DNA of 64,000 nucleotides, from NCBI RefSeq assembly GCF_002760655.1, contig NZ_PDOC01000020.1, positions 16,575-80,574 on the forward strand. Reading direction: 5' to 3'. The position numbers and the translations under genes were made by a program. Within the stretch, counting starts at the first letter, position 1. Every line of letters starts with the position of its first letter. The notes beneath the pieces are model-generated. The model saw nothing but the letters and a program-made list of their open reading frames with translations. It searched no databases and had not been told where the DNA came from. Source of the stretch: Massilia eurypsychrophila. GTDB taxonomy: Bacteria > Pseudomonadota > Gammaproteobacteria > Burkholderiales > Burkholderiaceae_D. Shown piece after piece: positions 18,021 through 26,828 of the stretch.

Positions 18021-18932
18021 ATGCGCACTAAATATGCATTGACCGATAAGGTCGTTTGGATCACTGGCGCCGCAGGCGGAATCGGCGCAGCCAGCGCCAA
18101 AGCCATCTACGACGCGGGGGCTTGTTTAGTGCTGACAGACCTCACCCAAACGTCGGTCGATGCGCTCGTAGCAGGGATGGACTGCAAACGTGTTCTTGCC
18201 CAGTCGTTGGACGTCACCGATGCCTACCAGACAAAGAGTGTTGTGAATTGCGCCGTTGCCCGCTTTGGTCGACTGGATATAGCTATCGCAAACGCGGCAA
18301 TTTCGTGGTCTGGTGAACCGGCCACCTTGATTTCTTGCGACGAGGCAGAGTTCGAAAGAATCGTGGAAGTTGACTTCCTGGGCGTCTGGCGAACCGTCAA
18401 GGCAGCGCTTCCGGAAGTCTTGCGCAACCGGGGACAGATCGTCGTGACTTCCTCCATTTATGCCTTTATCAATGGTATGGTCAATGCACCGTATGCCGCT
18501 TCCAAAGCTGCAGTGGAGTCGCTCGGACGATCGCTACGATCGGAGCTGGCTGGTACCGGCGCCAGTGCGAGTGTGCTTTATCCGGGGTGGACTTCCACGC
18601 CAATGGCCAAAGTGGCGTTCGGTGGCCATCCCGTCGCCACAGAACTGCTCAATACAATCATGCCAGCGCCGGCCCGACGTCCTATACCGCCCGAGGATGT
18701 CGCGCGTGCATTGGTCGAAGGGCTTGCGTGCCGCGCGCCACGAATTATTGTGCCACCGCGCTGGCGACCGGTATCCTTGTTGCGCGGGGTGCTGATGCTT
18801 GTCACTGATGAATATATTGACCGCTCCGCTGCGATGCATCGCCTGGTACGACGGATTGACATTCTCAGTCGCAGCGTGCACGCACGGGCTGGGAATGAGA
18901 TGGAAAAATCCGTTGAGCAATCAACAAAATAG
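18021..18932 (+). CDS. Short-chain dehydrogenase/reductase
   Basis: The ATG at 18021 lies two bases after the hydrolase stop and begins just before the Rossmann strand; an earlier in-frame ATG would overlap the hydrolase. The 303-residue protein has the cofactor motif TGAAGGIG (15-22), the NAA motif in ANAAISW, and catalytic Ser144/145 and Tyr158-x3-Lys162 (YAASK). This is a classical SDR extended at the C-terminus, with the PARRPIPPEDVARALVEGL segment common in lipid-acting members. An acidic residue after strand 2 (TDLTQ) suggests NAD preference. It completes a co-directional trio with the monooxygenase and hydrolase. Confidence 0.9.
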   Translation: MRTKYALTDKVVWITGAAGGIGAASAKAIYDAGACLVLTDLTQTSVDALVAGMDCKRVLAQSLDVTDAYQTKSVVNCAVARFGRLDIAIANAAISWSGEPATLISCDEAEFERIVEVDFLGVWRTVKAALPEVLRNRGQIVVTSSIYAFINGMVNAPYAASKAAVESLGRSLRSELAGTGASASVLYPGWTSTPMAKVAFGGHPVATELLNTIMPAPARRPIPPEDVARALVEGLACRAPRIIVPPRWRPVSLLRGVLMLVTDEYIDRSAAMHRLVRRIDILSRSVHARAGNEMEKSVEQSTK

Positions 18933-19020
18933 TTTGAAAGACGGGAGTTTAAAAAACGGCGTCCGCTAGGGTTCCACACTGTCCACCACAGCCGGCTGTC
19001 GCCGAATTTCGGCCGCATTG

Positions 19021-20307
19021 TCATTTTTGCGTCGGGCCGACACTCTTTTTGCTGTTTGCGTACACCCACGTGTATTCAGCGCCAAACAGGAAAATTTGCG
19101 CCGAATAGTAGAACCACGCGACGAGAATCACAAAAGAGCCCGCTGCGCCAAAGCCCGAGGCCACGCTCGATTTCGCCAGGTACAACCCGATCAATGATTT
19201 GCCCACGTTGAACAGCAAGGCTGTTACTGCGGACCCCATCCAAACATCGTGCCATGATATTTTCGCGGTCGGCATGATCTTGTAAATCATCGCAAAGAGA
19301 ACTGTGAAGATGGCGAACGACGCGATGAAATTCAACACAGATGCCAAAACGCTCTCCGCCGCAGAGCCGCCGCCCAACCATTCGCTCGACGCTGCCAGCG
19401 CAGCGCTGACGACGAGAGAGAGCATCAGCATGAAAGCTAGTCCGAGAACCAGGCCGAAGGACAATACGCGGGCGCGCAGCCACCCCCACATGCCCGACGG
19501 TTTGTCTTTCGCCGGCACCTGCCAGATGCGGTCCAGATCACTTTGCAGCTCGGCGAAAATCGCAGTGGCGCCTATCAGTAAAAGAAAGCCTCCAACGATA
19601 CTAGCGACAATTCCGGTGGACGGTTCACGCGCAGCTGTGAGCAAGCCCCGCACAGCAGTCGCGCCTTCCTCACCCATGATGCTTTGAAGCTGCCCGATAA
19701 TTGCGGCTTGTGCAGCGTCCTGTCCGAATACCAACCCGGCAATCGCGATGACCAGGACCAGTAGCGGCGCCAGGGAAAACAGCGTGTAATACGAAAGCGC
19801 TGCCCCCATACTCGGCGCGTAATCATCCATCCATGCGTTGGCCGCCGCCACGCATATTTGCCACTGCCTGCCAATCCAGCTTGCTGAGGTTTGCTCGAAC
19901 GTTGGGCGCTGCGGCGCCATTGTGGCGGGTTCAGCCTTCTTCACGTCAGACCCGGAGTCCTGTAAAGGGGTTGGAATATATTTAGTTTCGTGCAGGATCG
20001 GGGCGGAGGGGGCGACGCTGGCATTGCTCATGGCCGAGGCAACGGACGCTACCATTGAAACGATCAAACTACCAACCTGCAGAATACCGCCCGGGGCGTC
20101 GCTGCGTTCTGGCGCCATATTAGGTCGAGGCGTTTTCTTGCGCCTGACAAGAACATAGCCCGCCGCCGCGATTGCCAGGACAGCGCCGCCTCGCACGTAC
20201 GGTGAGGAAAGCGCGTCCGATGCCTTCGATTTTAACGCATCGTATTGCCCATTCGTTCTCAACTCGGCGGCTTCGGCTTCATGCATTTCGTGAGCGGTGG
20301 TGGTCAT
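19021..20307 (-). CDS. YihY/BrkB family membrane protein with an N-terminal extension
   Basis: The ATG at 20307 has AAGGA eight bases upstream; earlier in-frame codons extend into the promoter. The 428-residue product starts with about 130 residues containing one membrane segment (GGAVLAIAAAGYVLV) preceded by a helical, YtxH/DUF883-like stretch. It continues with the six-helix YihY domain (ALSYYTLFSLAPLLVLVIAI; AAGSFVILVAWFYYSAQIFL). YihY proteins were once annotated as ribonuclease BN, which is known to be wrong; their role remains unclear and may involve envelope transport. The N-terminal extension is unusual for the family. The gene converges on the SDR gene and stands alone. Confidence 0.85.
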   Translation of the reverse strand: MTTTAHEMHEAEAAELRTNGQYDALKSKASDALSSPYVRGGAVLAIAAAGYVLVRRKKTPRPNMAPERSDAPGGILQVGSLIVSMVASVASAMSNASVAPSAPILHETKYIPTPLQDSGSDVKKAEPATMAPQRPTFEQTSASWIGRQWQICVAAANAWMDDYAPSMGAALSYYTLFSLAPLLVLVIAIAGLVFGQDAAQAAIIGQLQSIMGEEGATAVRGLLTAAREPSTGIVASIVGGFLLLIGATAIFAELQSDLDRIWQVPAKDKPSGMWGWLRARVLSFGLVLGLAFMLMLSLVVSAALAASSEWLGGGSAAESVLASVLNFIASFAIFTVLFAMIYKIMPTAKISWHDVWMGSAVTALLFNVGKSLIGLYLAKSSVASGFGAAGSFVILVAWFYYSAQIFLFGAEYTWVYANSKKSVGPTQK

Positions 20308-20434
20308 ATTGTCCTTGTTGGTCGGCATCCGTGCCGTGTGGTTCTGGAGTGACAGAAAAATGGTTTCGCCTATTTTAAAGACCCTCGACTTACCCCTCTG
20401 TGCGTTCACAAACTTACCCTCTGGGGCCAGCACG

Positions 20435-20464
20435 AAAAAAAAGCTCCCTCACGGGAGTTTTTTT
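20435..20464. terminator. Bidirectional intrinsic terminator
   Basis: An A8 tract, the stem CTCCC-TCAC-GGGAG (20444-20457) and a T7 tract form a symmetric terminator usable from either strand. It lies upstream of the YihY-type gene and downstream of the decayed PEP-CTERM gene, whose transcript would end here. Confidence 0.8.
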
Positions 20465-20486
20465 CGCCTCTCAAATCTGATGCAAA

Positions 20487-20506
20487 ACGCCCCGCGAGAG
20501 GGGCGT
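20487..20506. terminator. Second hairpin behind the PEP-CTERM remnant
   Basis: ACGCCCC, loop GCGAGA, GGGGCGT is a perfect seven-pair stem 20 bases past the remnant's stop codon. It has no T-run of its own and probably works with the adjacent terminator. Confidence 0.45.
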
Positions 20507-20526
20507 CAAATCTGTTCTTGGTTGTG

Positions 20527-20851
20527 TTACAGGCGGCGTCGCGCAGCGCCTGCTCCGAGAAGGCCCATGGCCAGCATGGCCAGTGTTGCCGGTTCCGGCA
20601 CGGATTCTGACGCATCGGCTTTGATATCCAGTTGCGCGCTGAAAAATTCCAACGGGTCGCCTCGCCCGTAATCGCGCATAGACAGTGTCCAGGTACCAAA
20701 CATATCCAGTCCATCAAAAGCCGACAGCGATCCGGCCGGACGGAAGCTTCCAGCCTGGATCCCTGGCCTGGCAGCGGATGGCTTCGTCGTCGAAGTTGAC
20801 GCCGACGCGGCCCGCGCCGCTACCTGGGTGACATTCCACTAGATCAACGAC
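20527..20851 (-). pseudogene. Remnant of a PEP-CTERM sorted protein (5'-truncated, frameshifted)
   Basis: Reading the minus strand, the last 24 codons encode a complete PEP-CTERM tail: VPEPATLAMLAMGLLGAG followed by an Arg-rich end. This is the exosortase recognition motif, a hydrophobic helix and a basic terminus. Upstream in the same frame is SFRPAGSLSAFDGLDMFGTW then TLSMRDYG, resembling the end of P-domain-like exported proteins that carry such tails. The preceding part of that domain (VDLVECHPGSG ... VNFDDEA) continues only in another frame (20714-20851), so one frameshift lies near 20760. No signal peptide or start is found before the stop near 20852. The gene is therefore truncated and broken. 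Its presence implies an exosortase elsewhere in the genome. Confidence 0.65.
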
Positions 20852-20937
20852 TTAGGTGCCTTGGGAACCTCGCTCGGAAAGGGATATGTAAAGAAAGCCG
20901 ACACGCAGCGCATGACTCTTTTGCGAGTGGGGCGGAA

Positions 20938-21873
20938 TCACACCCATAACCGATACAGCCAAAACGATTCGTCCTCGGCAAACCGGTCGGCAAATTCTGT
21001 CGGCGAAAAACCGGTGACGCGCTTGGCTACGCGGCTCATGTGCGCCTGATCGGCAAATCCTTCGTCCTGCGCCAGCGCCGCCCATCCAAACGGCTGGCCA
21101 GTCTCGAAGCGCTCGCGCGCGGCGAAGAACAAGCCTTCCGTCCGCACCAGGGCTTGCCACTCGCGCATCGACCTGCCGCTGAACGATTTGATGCGTCGTT
21201 CCACGTGACGTGGACTTTGCTGACGCCGCCACTCCTGCGCCTTCCAGGCGAGACGCTCGACCCAATGGCGCCCGAGCTGGCGTAGCGATGGCTCGGACGA
21301 AGTGCGGCCTTGCAGCGCCTGCCACGGTCCCGCCAGATGGGCCGTCAGCACGGCCATCACGTCGGCATCGTCGCTGGCGAGCAGCGCCTCCCAGAGCGGC
21401 GTCCATTTGCTGCTCAGTATCTGGCTCACGGGCACAAAGCGGTCCTGGATTGCAGCCAGTTCCACCTCGAACAACGCTTGCGCTGCGTCCGCGGTAAAGC
21501 AGGCCATATAGCCGCGTCCCGAGGTCGGCGCCCACGTGGCGGTTGGGTGCGATTGGCTACCGGCGACGACGACCTGGGCGTTGAACGATAGCCAGCGCGG
21601 GCCATGTTCACCGCGCTCGATCAAGCCAACGTCCGAGCTCTGGAACCAGGAAATCGACACTAACGGTGATGCGGGAAAATGCGTCAGGCGTTGCGCGTCA
21701 CTCAAGGACAGGCGGCAGATATCCCTGGCAACGAGCGCAACCAACGCTCCTTGCAATGCTGGCGGCGCCAAACGCAACGATGCACCCGACTCATTGAATT
21801 GCGTTTGCCCGGCGGACGCGCGGGGCGCACGCTCGAACGGATCAGGGCAAGAAGGTGGTTTTCCAGAAGGCAT
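20938..21873 (-). CDS. AraC-family transcriptional regulator
   Basis: From the ATG at 21873 the protein has 311 residues (a TTG six codons earlier is possible). The N-terminal part, with WLSFNAQVVVAGSQSHPTATW and a GRGYMACFT segment, looks like an effector-binding domain. The C-terminal 90 residues hold two helix-turn-helix units, the second around ALAQDEGFADQAHMSRVAKR and VTGFSPTEFADRF, which is the AraC/XylS signature. It is divergent from the P450 gene across an 87-base spacer, so it probably regulates that gene. The inducer is unknown. Confidence 0.88.
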   Translation of the reverse strand: MPSGKPPSCPDPFERAPRASAGQTQFNESGASLRLAPPALQGALVALVARDICRLSLSDAQRLTHFPASPLVSISWFQSSDVGLIERGEHGPRWLSFNAQVVVAGSQSHPTATWAPTSGRGYMACFTADAAQALFEVELAAIQDRFVPVSQILSSKWTPLWEALLASDDADVMAVLTAHLAGPWQALQGRTSSEPSLRQLGRHWVERLAWKAQEWRRQQSPRHVERRIKSFSGRSMREWQALVRTEGLFFAARERFETGQPFGWAALAQDEGFADQAHMSRVAKRVTGFSPTEFADRFAEDESFWLYRLWV

Positions 21874-21960
21874 AGCCTCAAAGTATAGCAAGTAAAATTA
21901 TCACTTCACCATGTCGTCTGGGTTCAAGACAGCGAGTAGCGGGCACTCGATACTAGCGGC

Positions 21961-23385
21961 ATGAAACCATCCTCATCATCCAAATGCCCTTACGCCGGCG
22001 CCGCCGATCAACACGCCGCGGTTGCACCGACTCATTCGGCGGGCGAGTGGCCTCCCGGGCCTGCTGCCGGTTTAACGGGCTGGGGCCTGCTACGCCGCAT
22101 GTCGAAAGATCTGTTGGGCACGGTGACCGAATGGCGGCGGCGCCACGGCGATATTGTCCACGTGCGGATCTGGCCTGAGCGCCAAATCGTCGTTTCCGAA
22201 CCCCAGCTCGTGCGCGATCTGCTGGTCAACCATCACGAACGGTTGATCCGCTGGGAGCGCGGCGTTCAGGTGTTTTCACAGCTGCACGGGCAGAGCGTGC
22301 TGACGACCGAAGGCGACTTGTGGAAGTCCAAGCGCCAGGCGCTTCACGGAAATTTCACTCCGAAAACCGTTCAGTCCTACGTTCCGGCGATTGCAAGCGC
22401 AGCTGCCAAGGCGTTTTCGCAGTGGCAAGGCGGCGACGAAGATTACCCGGTCGAAAGCGCGCTGACCTCGCTGGCGATGGATGTCATTCTGCGCATGATG
22501 TTTTCCAGCGAGGCCGATGAAGACGCTCGTATCGCGGAACGGGCGGTGCACGACACGGCGCGCATGGCGAATTCGGAGATGTACTGGCCGGCAAGCTGGC
22601 CGGACTGGATGCCGTGGAAAGCAAGCAAGCGGCGGGGCATCAATGTGCTCAACCGCATGATCGACCGTTACATCCAGGCGCGATTGCTAATGCCGCCGGG
22701 CGACTGGCCCGAGGATATGCTCAGCCGGCTGCTGATATTGCATCGCGACGATCCAGTGGCGTGGCCGCTCAAAGCGGTACACGACGAATGCATGACGACA
22801 TTTCTTGCCGGGCACGAAACCTCCGCTGCCACGTTGACCTGGTGGACCTGGTGCATGGCCGCGAATGCCGATACACAAGCGGCGGCGCGGCAGGAAGTCC
22901 AGGACATTTTGCAAGGCAGAGTGCCGACGGCGACCGACCTGCCCAAGCTCAGCTATCTGATCCAGACGCTCCAGGAAACGCTGCGCCTGTATCCAGCAGT
23001 CCCTGTGCTGATGAGCCGCCGCGCGGTTGGGCCCATATCGCTGGGTCAATGGCAACTACCGGCGCGCACCATGTTCATGGTGCCTGTGCAGCTGATGCAC
23101 CACGACCCTAGGTGGTTTCCCGATCCACTCACGTTTTTCCCGCAGCGCTTTTCCGCCGGCGCACCCGACATTCCGCGTGGCGCGTTCATGCCTTTCGGCG
23201 CCGGCCCGCGCGTTTGCCTGGGCCAGCATCTGGCGATGACCGAGATGATCGTCATCGCAGCGATGTTGTTGCAGCGCTTTGCGGTAAAGGTACCGGCCGG
23301 AACGTCGGCACCCGAACCCGTGTTTAACATCACCCTGCGGCCAAGCCAGAAGCTTTGCCTGACGCTGTCTGAGCTTCCGGGATGA
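21961..23385 (+). CDS. Cytochrome P450 monooxygenase
   Basis: The 474-residue protein carries all P450 hallmarks. These are the I-helix oxygen-binding AGHET (283-287), the K-helix ETLRLYP (E-x2-R), the PERF-like FFPQRF and the heme loop FGAGPRVCLG with ligand Cys419. The features around SRRAVGPISLGQWQLPARTM resemble CYP4/CYP102-like fatty-acid or alkane hydroxylases rather than the usual bacterial class I enzymes. There is no membrane anchor and no fused reductase, so a separate ferredoxin or flavodoxin system is needed. The upstream divergent AraC gene is the likely regulator. A hairpin follows the stop (23396-23414), then a small membrane protein gene. Confidence 0.93.
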   Translation: MKPSSSSKCPYAGAADQHAAVAPTHSAGEWPPGPAAGLTGWGLLRRMSKDLLGTVTEWRRRHGDIVHVRIWPERQIVVSEPQLVRDLLVNHHERLIRWERGVQVFSQLHGQSVLTTEGDLWKSKRQALHGNFTPKTVQSYVPAIASAAAKAFSQWQGGDEDYPVESALTSLAMDVILRMMFSSEADEDARIAERAVHDTARMANSEMYWPASWPDWMPWKASKRRGINVLNRMIDRYIQARLLMPPGDWPEDMLSRLLILHRDDPVAWPLKAVHDECMTTFLAGHETSAATLTWWTWCMAANADTQAAARQEVQDILQGRVPTATDLPKLSYLIQTLQETLRLYPAVPVLMSRRAVGPISLGQWQLPARTMFMVPVQLMHHDPRWFPDPLTFFPQRFSAGAPDIPRGAFMPFGAGPRVCLGQHLAMTEMIVIAAMLLQRFAVKVPAGTSAPEPVFNITLRPSQKLCLTLSELPG

Positions 23386-23395
23386 CTACGGAACA

Positions 23396-23414
23396 CCAGC
23401 AGAAAAGCTGCTGG
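23396..23414. terminator. Stem-loop after the P450 gene
   Basis: CCAGCAG, loop AAAAG, CTGCTGG is a perfect seven-pair stem 11 bases after the P450 stop. There is no T-run; it may attenuate transcription into the next gene or stabilise the 3' end. Confidence 0.4.
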
Positions 23415-23462
23415 CGCAGGTCGACGTCGCGATAGGCGAACCATTATGTTCAGAGAGAGACA

Positions 23463-23852
23463 ATGCAAGCAATCCTGATGACTGCCGGCGTGCTTGCCAT
23501 CGCCATCGGCCTGGTTCACTCCGTGTTCGGAGAGGTGCTGATCTTCCGCCACCTGCGAAAAGACGGGTTTGTTCCATCGATGGGGGCGGCGCCGCTTCGC
23601 GCCAGGCACATCGGCATTCTCTGGGCAACCTGGCACCTGGCGACCGTATTCGGCTGGGCTTTCGCAGGCGCGATTCTCAGGCTGGCGGTCGCTCCGGACG
23701 CCGCACCGGGCGCCGTTATCATGAGCGCCGCGGTCTTCGCCAACCTGGCTGGGGCTTTGCTTGTGCTGGTTGGCACCAGAGGACGGCATCCGGGCTGGAT
23801 CGCGCTTTCAGCGGTGGCGGCGCTTGTCTGGTTTGGCGCGAAGGCCCCCTGA
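23463..23852 (+). CDS. Small integral membrane protein (129 aa)
   Basis: The ATG follows GAGAGAGA. Four hydrophobic helices are visible (about 3-22, 48-68, 80-102 and 108-126), with a conserved-looking cytoplasmic loop FRHLRKDGFVPSMGA between the first two. I recognise no catalytic motif. The protein resembles unnamed four-helix membrane proteins in proteobacteria. It lies 77 bases after the P450 gene on the same strand and may be co-transcribed with it, but any functional link is speculation. Confidence 0.75.
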   Translation: MQAILMTAGVLAIAIGLVHSVFGEVLIFRHLRKDGFVPSMGAAPLRARHIGILWATWHLATVFGWAFAGAILRLAVAPDAAPGAVIMSAAVFANLAGALLVLVGTRGRHPGWIALSAVAALVWFGAKAP

Positions 23853-23854
23853 CG

Positions 23855-23889
23855 CCGTCAATTCCGTCAATACCGTCAATACGGTCACT
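23855..23889. repeat. Nine-base tandem repeat, about four units
   Basis: The unit CCGTCAATA/T occurs three times in perfect register, followed by a degenerate fourth copy (CGGTCACTC). It begins two bases after the membrane-protein stop and 104 bases before the MBL-fold hydrolase gene. The reverse strand reads as TTGACGG boxes. It could be a multi-site operator or simple slippage. Confidence 0.6.
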
Positions 23890-23992
23890 CCCAGACCAAG
23901 ACGGCAGGCATTCGGCGCGATTGATCTGACGGAGGGCGTTGGAAAGGCCCCTGTGCTAGCCTTTTTGTAAGCTCGTTAACGGGGAGGCCGGC

Positions 23993-24907
23993 ATGAAAAA
24001 ATGGATGCGTGTGGCAATGACGATGCTGCTAATGACGGCTAATGTCGCGTGCGCACAGCCGGCGCCAGTGGCCCAACGCCTGGAGCTGCCGGGCGCGCCG
24101 TCACCCGACCAGGCCGACAACTCGATTCAGTTTGTCGGCACCGCCACTGTAATCATCCGTATCGCCGACATCACGATCCTGACCGATCCTAACTTCCTGC
24201 ACAAAGGCGACAAGGTGCATCTGGGCTACGGGCTGACGGCCACGCGCTTGACCGACCCGGCCATGAACCTGGAAGCGTTGCCACCGATCGACCTGGTGAT
24301 CCTGTCGCATTTTCACGAAGATCACTTCGACAAACTGGTGCAGCAAAAGCTCGACCGCAACCTGCCGATCGTGACCAATGCAGCGTCAGCGGAGCAGCTG
24401 CGCAAGCTCGGCTTCAAGCGGGCGACCGCGCTTGCAACATGGGGCCGGATCGACATCGTCAAGGGGGCCACGACGCTGACGGCGACGGCGATGCCGGGGC
24501 GCCATGGCCCGCTCGCGGTGGCCGCATTGCTGCCCGACGTGATGGGCACGATGCTGGAGTGGCGGCGCGCCGCGGCAAAACCCTACCGCATGTATATTAG
24601 CGGCGACACGATGGTCTACGGCGACATCGAAGAGATTCCGAAGCGCTACCCGGACATCGATCTGGCGCTGCTTCACCTGGGCGGCACGCGCATCCTGGGC
24701 GTGGTCACGGTGACGATGGACGCCAAAGAGGGCTTGCGCATGCTTCAGCTCATCGCGCCACAGCACGCCATCCCGATCCACTACGATGATTACGACCGCT
24801 TCAAGTCGCCGTTGTCGGACTTCCAGAAGGCAGTCAACGATGCTGGCCTGGCGAACAAGGTGAGCTACCTGAAACGCGGCGATACTTACCGCATTGGCGG
24901 TCAATAG
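23993..24907 (+). CDS. Exported MBL-fold metallohydrolase
   Basis: The start has a strong ribosome-binding site (GGGGAGG). The 304-residue protein begins with a signal peptide (MKKWMRVAMTMLLMTANVAC); the Cys near the end could also form a lipobox-like site, but cleavage after VACA-Q is as likely. The metal-binding HxHxDH motif is intact (H106, H108, D110, H111 in SHFHEDHFD). Further ligands are likely in MPGRHG, SGDTM and near PIHYDDYDRF. This pattern fits the UlaG/NAPE-PLD-like branch rather than true beta-lactamases. It is monocistronic as far as can be seen; the substrate is unknown. Confidence 0.88.
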   Translation: MKKWMRVAMTMLLMTANVACAQPAPVAQRLELPGAPSPDQADNSIQFVGTATVIIRIADITILTDPNFLHKGDKVHLGYGLTATRLTDPAMNLEALPPIDLVILSHFHEDHFDKLVQQKLDRNLPIVTNAASAEQLRKLGFKRATALATWGRIDIVKGATTLTATAMPGRHGPLAVAALLPDVMGTMLEWRRAAAKPYRMYISGDTMVYGDIEEIPKRYPDIDLALLHLGGTRILGVVTVTMDAKEGLRMLQLIAPQHAIPIHYDDYDRFKSPLSDFQKAVNDAGLANKVSYLKRGDTYRIGGQ

Positions 24908-24998
24908 ATGACATTTGTAATGCGAAAGTCATGCCCTTTCGTTCTTGTCCGAGGGTTGCATAGTCCCTAGACTCGGCTCATCTTGAACCGGAGGGACT

Positions 24999-26810
24999 AT
25001 GACTTTGATGACCTTGAAATACCTGGCCTTGGCGATCGGTCTTGGCTGTTCGGCCTCGGCATTTGCCGCCGTGACGCTGGTGCAGGACGTGCGCGTGTTC
25101 GACGGCGAACGCATGCACGCCAGGCGCTCGGTGCTGATCGATGGCGCAAAAATCGTCAACGCCGATTTTCGCGGCAAGGCGCCGGCTGGCGCCATCGTGG
25201 TCGACGGCGCCGGCAAGACGCTGTTGCCTGGGCTGATCGACGCCCACGTTCACGCCTACCGTCACCTCGAGCTGCCGCTGATGTTCGGCGTCACCACCCA
25301 GGTCGACATGTTCACCGGCGTCCCACTGATGCAGGACGTGGCGCGCAAGATGCGCGATGGGGCCAACGCCGGCCAGGCCGACCTGTTCTCCGCCGGCACC
25401 CTGGCCACCGCGCCGGGCGGTCACGGCACCGGCTACGGCATGGCGATCCCGACCATCACCAGTCCCCAGGAAGCGCAGGCGTTTGTCGACGCGCGCATTG
25501 CCGAAGGCTCGCACTTCATCAAGATCGTCATGGAAGAGGGCGTGGCCGGGCGCAAGTTGCAGTCGCTCGACGTGGCCACGGTGGGCGCCCTGATCCAGGC
25601 GGCGCATGCCCGCAACAAGCTGGCGGTGGTGCACATCAGCACCATGGCCAACGCTCGCGCCGCGCTGGAAGCGGGGGCCGACGGCCTGGTGCACCTGTTC
25701 ATCGGCAAAGAGGCCGATCCGGCCGTCATCGGCGCGCTGGTGGCGCTGGCCAAACAACGCGGCGCTTTCGTGATCCCGACGTTTTCGGTCATGGAAAGCA
25801 TGGCCGGCGTGAAGGCGGCCGATGTGCTGGGCGACCCGGGCATGACCGCGCTGCTCGACAAGGAACAGGCCCAGCCGCTTGCCAACACCTACGGCCGCCA
25901 GCCCGATAGCGCCTTGCTGACGGCGCCAAAAGCGCTGACGCGCGCGCTGCAGCAAGCCGGCGTGCCGGTGCTGGCCGGCAGCGACGCCGGCAATGCCGGC
26001 ACCCAGCACGGCATCAGCCTGCATCACGAAATGGCGTCACTGGTGCAGGCGGGCCTGACGCCGCTGCAGGCACTCGCCGCCGCCACGGCCTTGCCGGCGC
26101 AGGCGTTCAAGCTCGGCCAGCGCGGCCGCATCGCCGACGGCTACAAGGCTGACCTGCTGCTGGTCAGCGGCGACCCGGCGGCCGACATTGCCAACACCCG
26201 CAACATCGTGACGGTGTGGAAGGATGGCGTCGATGTCTCGGCACTGCGCAGTGCCCAGCTGGCGCGCGTGGCGCAGGAAAAGCTGCCGAAGAATAACCAG
26301 CCGCTGGCGCTGCCCGCGGACGGCCGCATCAGCCTGTTCACCAAAGAAAAGCTCGCCAGTCCGATCGGCCACGGATGGATGCAGGCCAGCGACGCTTTCA
26401 TGGGCGGCAAGTCGAGCGTCAAGCTCGATGTGCGCGAACCGGTCAATGGCCAGGCAGTGCTGGCGGTCCAGTCCGACATCGTGGCCGGCTTTGCCTATCC
26501 GTGGGCGGGCGTGACGTTTATGGCAGGCAAGCAACCGATGGCGGCCGGCGACCTGAGTGCTGCCAAAGTGATCCGCTTCAAGGTGCGCGGCGACGGCAAC
26601 CAGTACAGCGTGAGCGTGATGTCGAAGGGGGCGAACATGCCGGGCAGCGTGCCGTTCACCGCGGAATCGGGGTGGCGCGAGGTGGCAATTCCGTTTTCGG
26701 CCTTCAAAGGCGTAGACGCGAGCGCCATCACCATGATAGCGTTTAATGCCGGCCCGAAACCCGGCGCCTATGCCTTCGAACTTTCCGATGTTCGCCTGAT
26801 GTCCGACTAA
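24999..26810 (+). CDS. Exported amidohydrolase with C-terminal CIA30-like domain
   Basis: The ATG has GGAGGG close upstream. The 603 residues start with a signal peptide (ALAIGLGCSASAFA) and continue as a metal-dependent amidohydrolase barrel (about 25-430). It carries the metal-binding DAHVHAYRH and later histidines in VVHIST and a terminal acid in LAGSDAGNAG. The last 150 residues (SDIVAGFAYPWAGVTFMAG ... WREVAIPFSAF) form a jelly-roll CIA30/galactose-binding-like domain, a combination seen in imidazolonepropionase-like periplasmic hydrolases. It is followed after 18 bases by a DesK-type kinase and response regulator, suggesting one transcription unit. The substrate is unknown. Confidence 0.88.
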   Translation: MTLMTLKYLALAIGLGCSASAFAAVTLVQDVRVFDGERMHARRSVLIDGAKIVNADFRGKAPAGAIVVDGAGKTLLPGLIDAHVHAYRHLELPLMFGVTTQVDMFTGVPLMQDVARKMRDGANAGQADLFSAGTLATAPGGHGTGYGMAIPTITSPQEAQAFVDARIAEGSHFIKIVMEEGVAGRKLQSLDVATVGALIQAAHARNKLAVVHISTMANARAALEAGADGLVHLFIGKEADPAVIGALVALAKQRGAFVIPTFSVMESMAGVKAADVLGDPGMTALLDKEQAQPLANTYGRQPDSALLTAPKALTRALQQAGVPVLAGSDAGNAGTQHGISLHHEMASLVQAGLTPLQALAAATALPAQAFKLGQRGRIADGYKADLLLVSGDPAADIANTRNIVTVWKDGVDVSALRSAQLARVAQEKLPKNNQPLALPADGRISLFTKEKLASPIGHGWMQASDAFMGGKSSVKLDVREPVNGQAVLAVQSDIVAGFAYPWAGVTFMAGKQPMAAGDLSAAKVIRFKVRGDGNQYSVSVMSKGANMPGSVPFTAESGWREVAIPFSAFKGVDASAITMIAFNAGPKPGAYAFELSDVRLMSD

Positions 26811-26828
26811 GCTGGGAAAGGCTTCACC

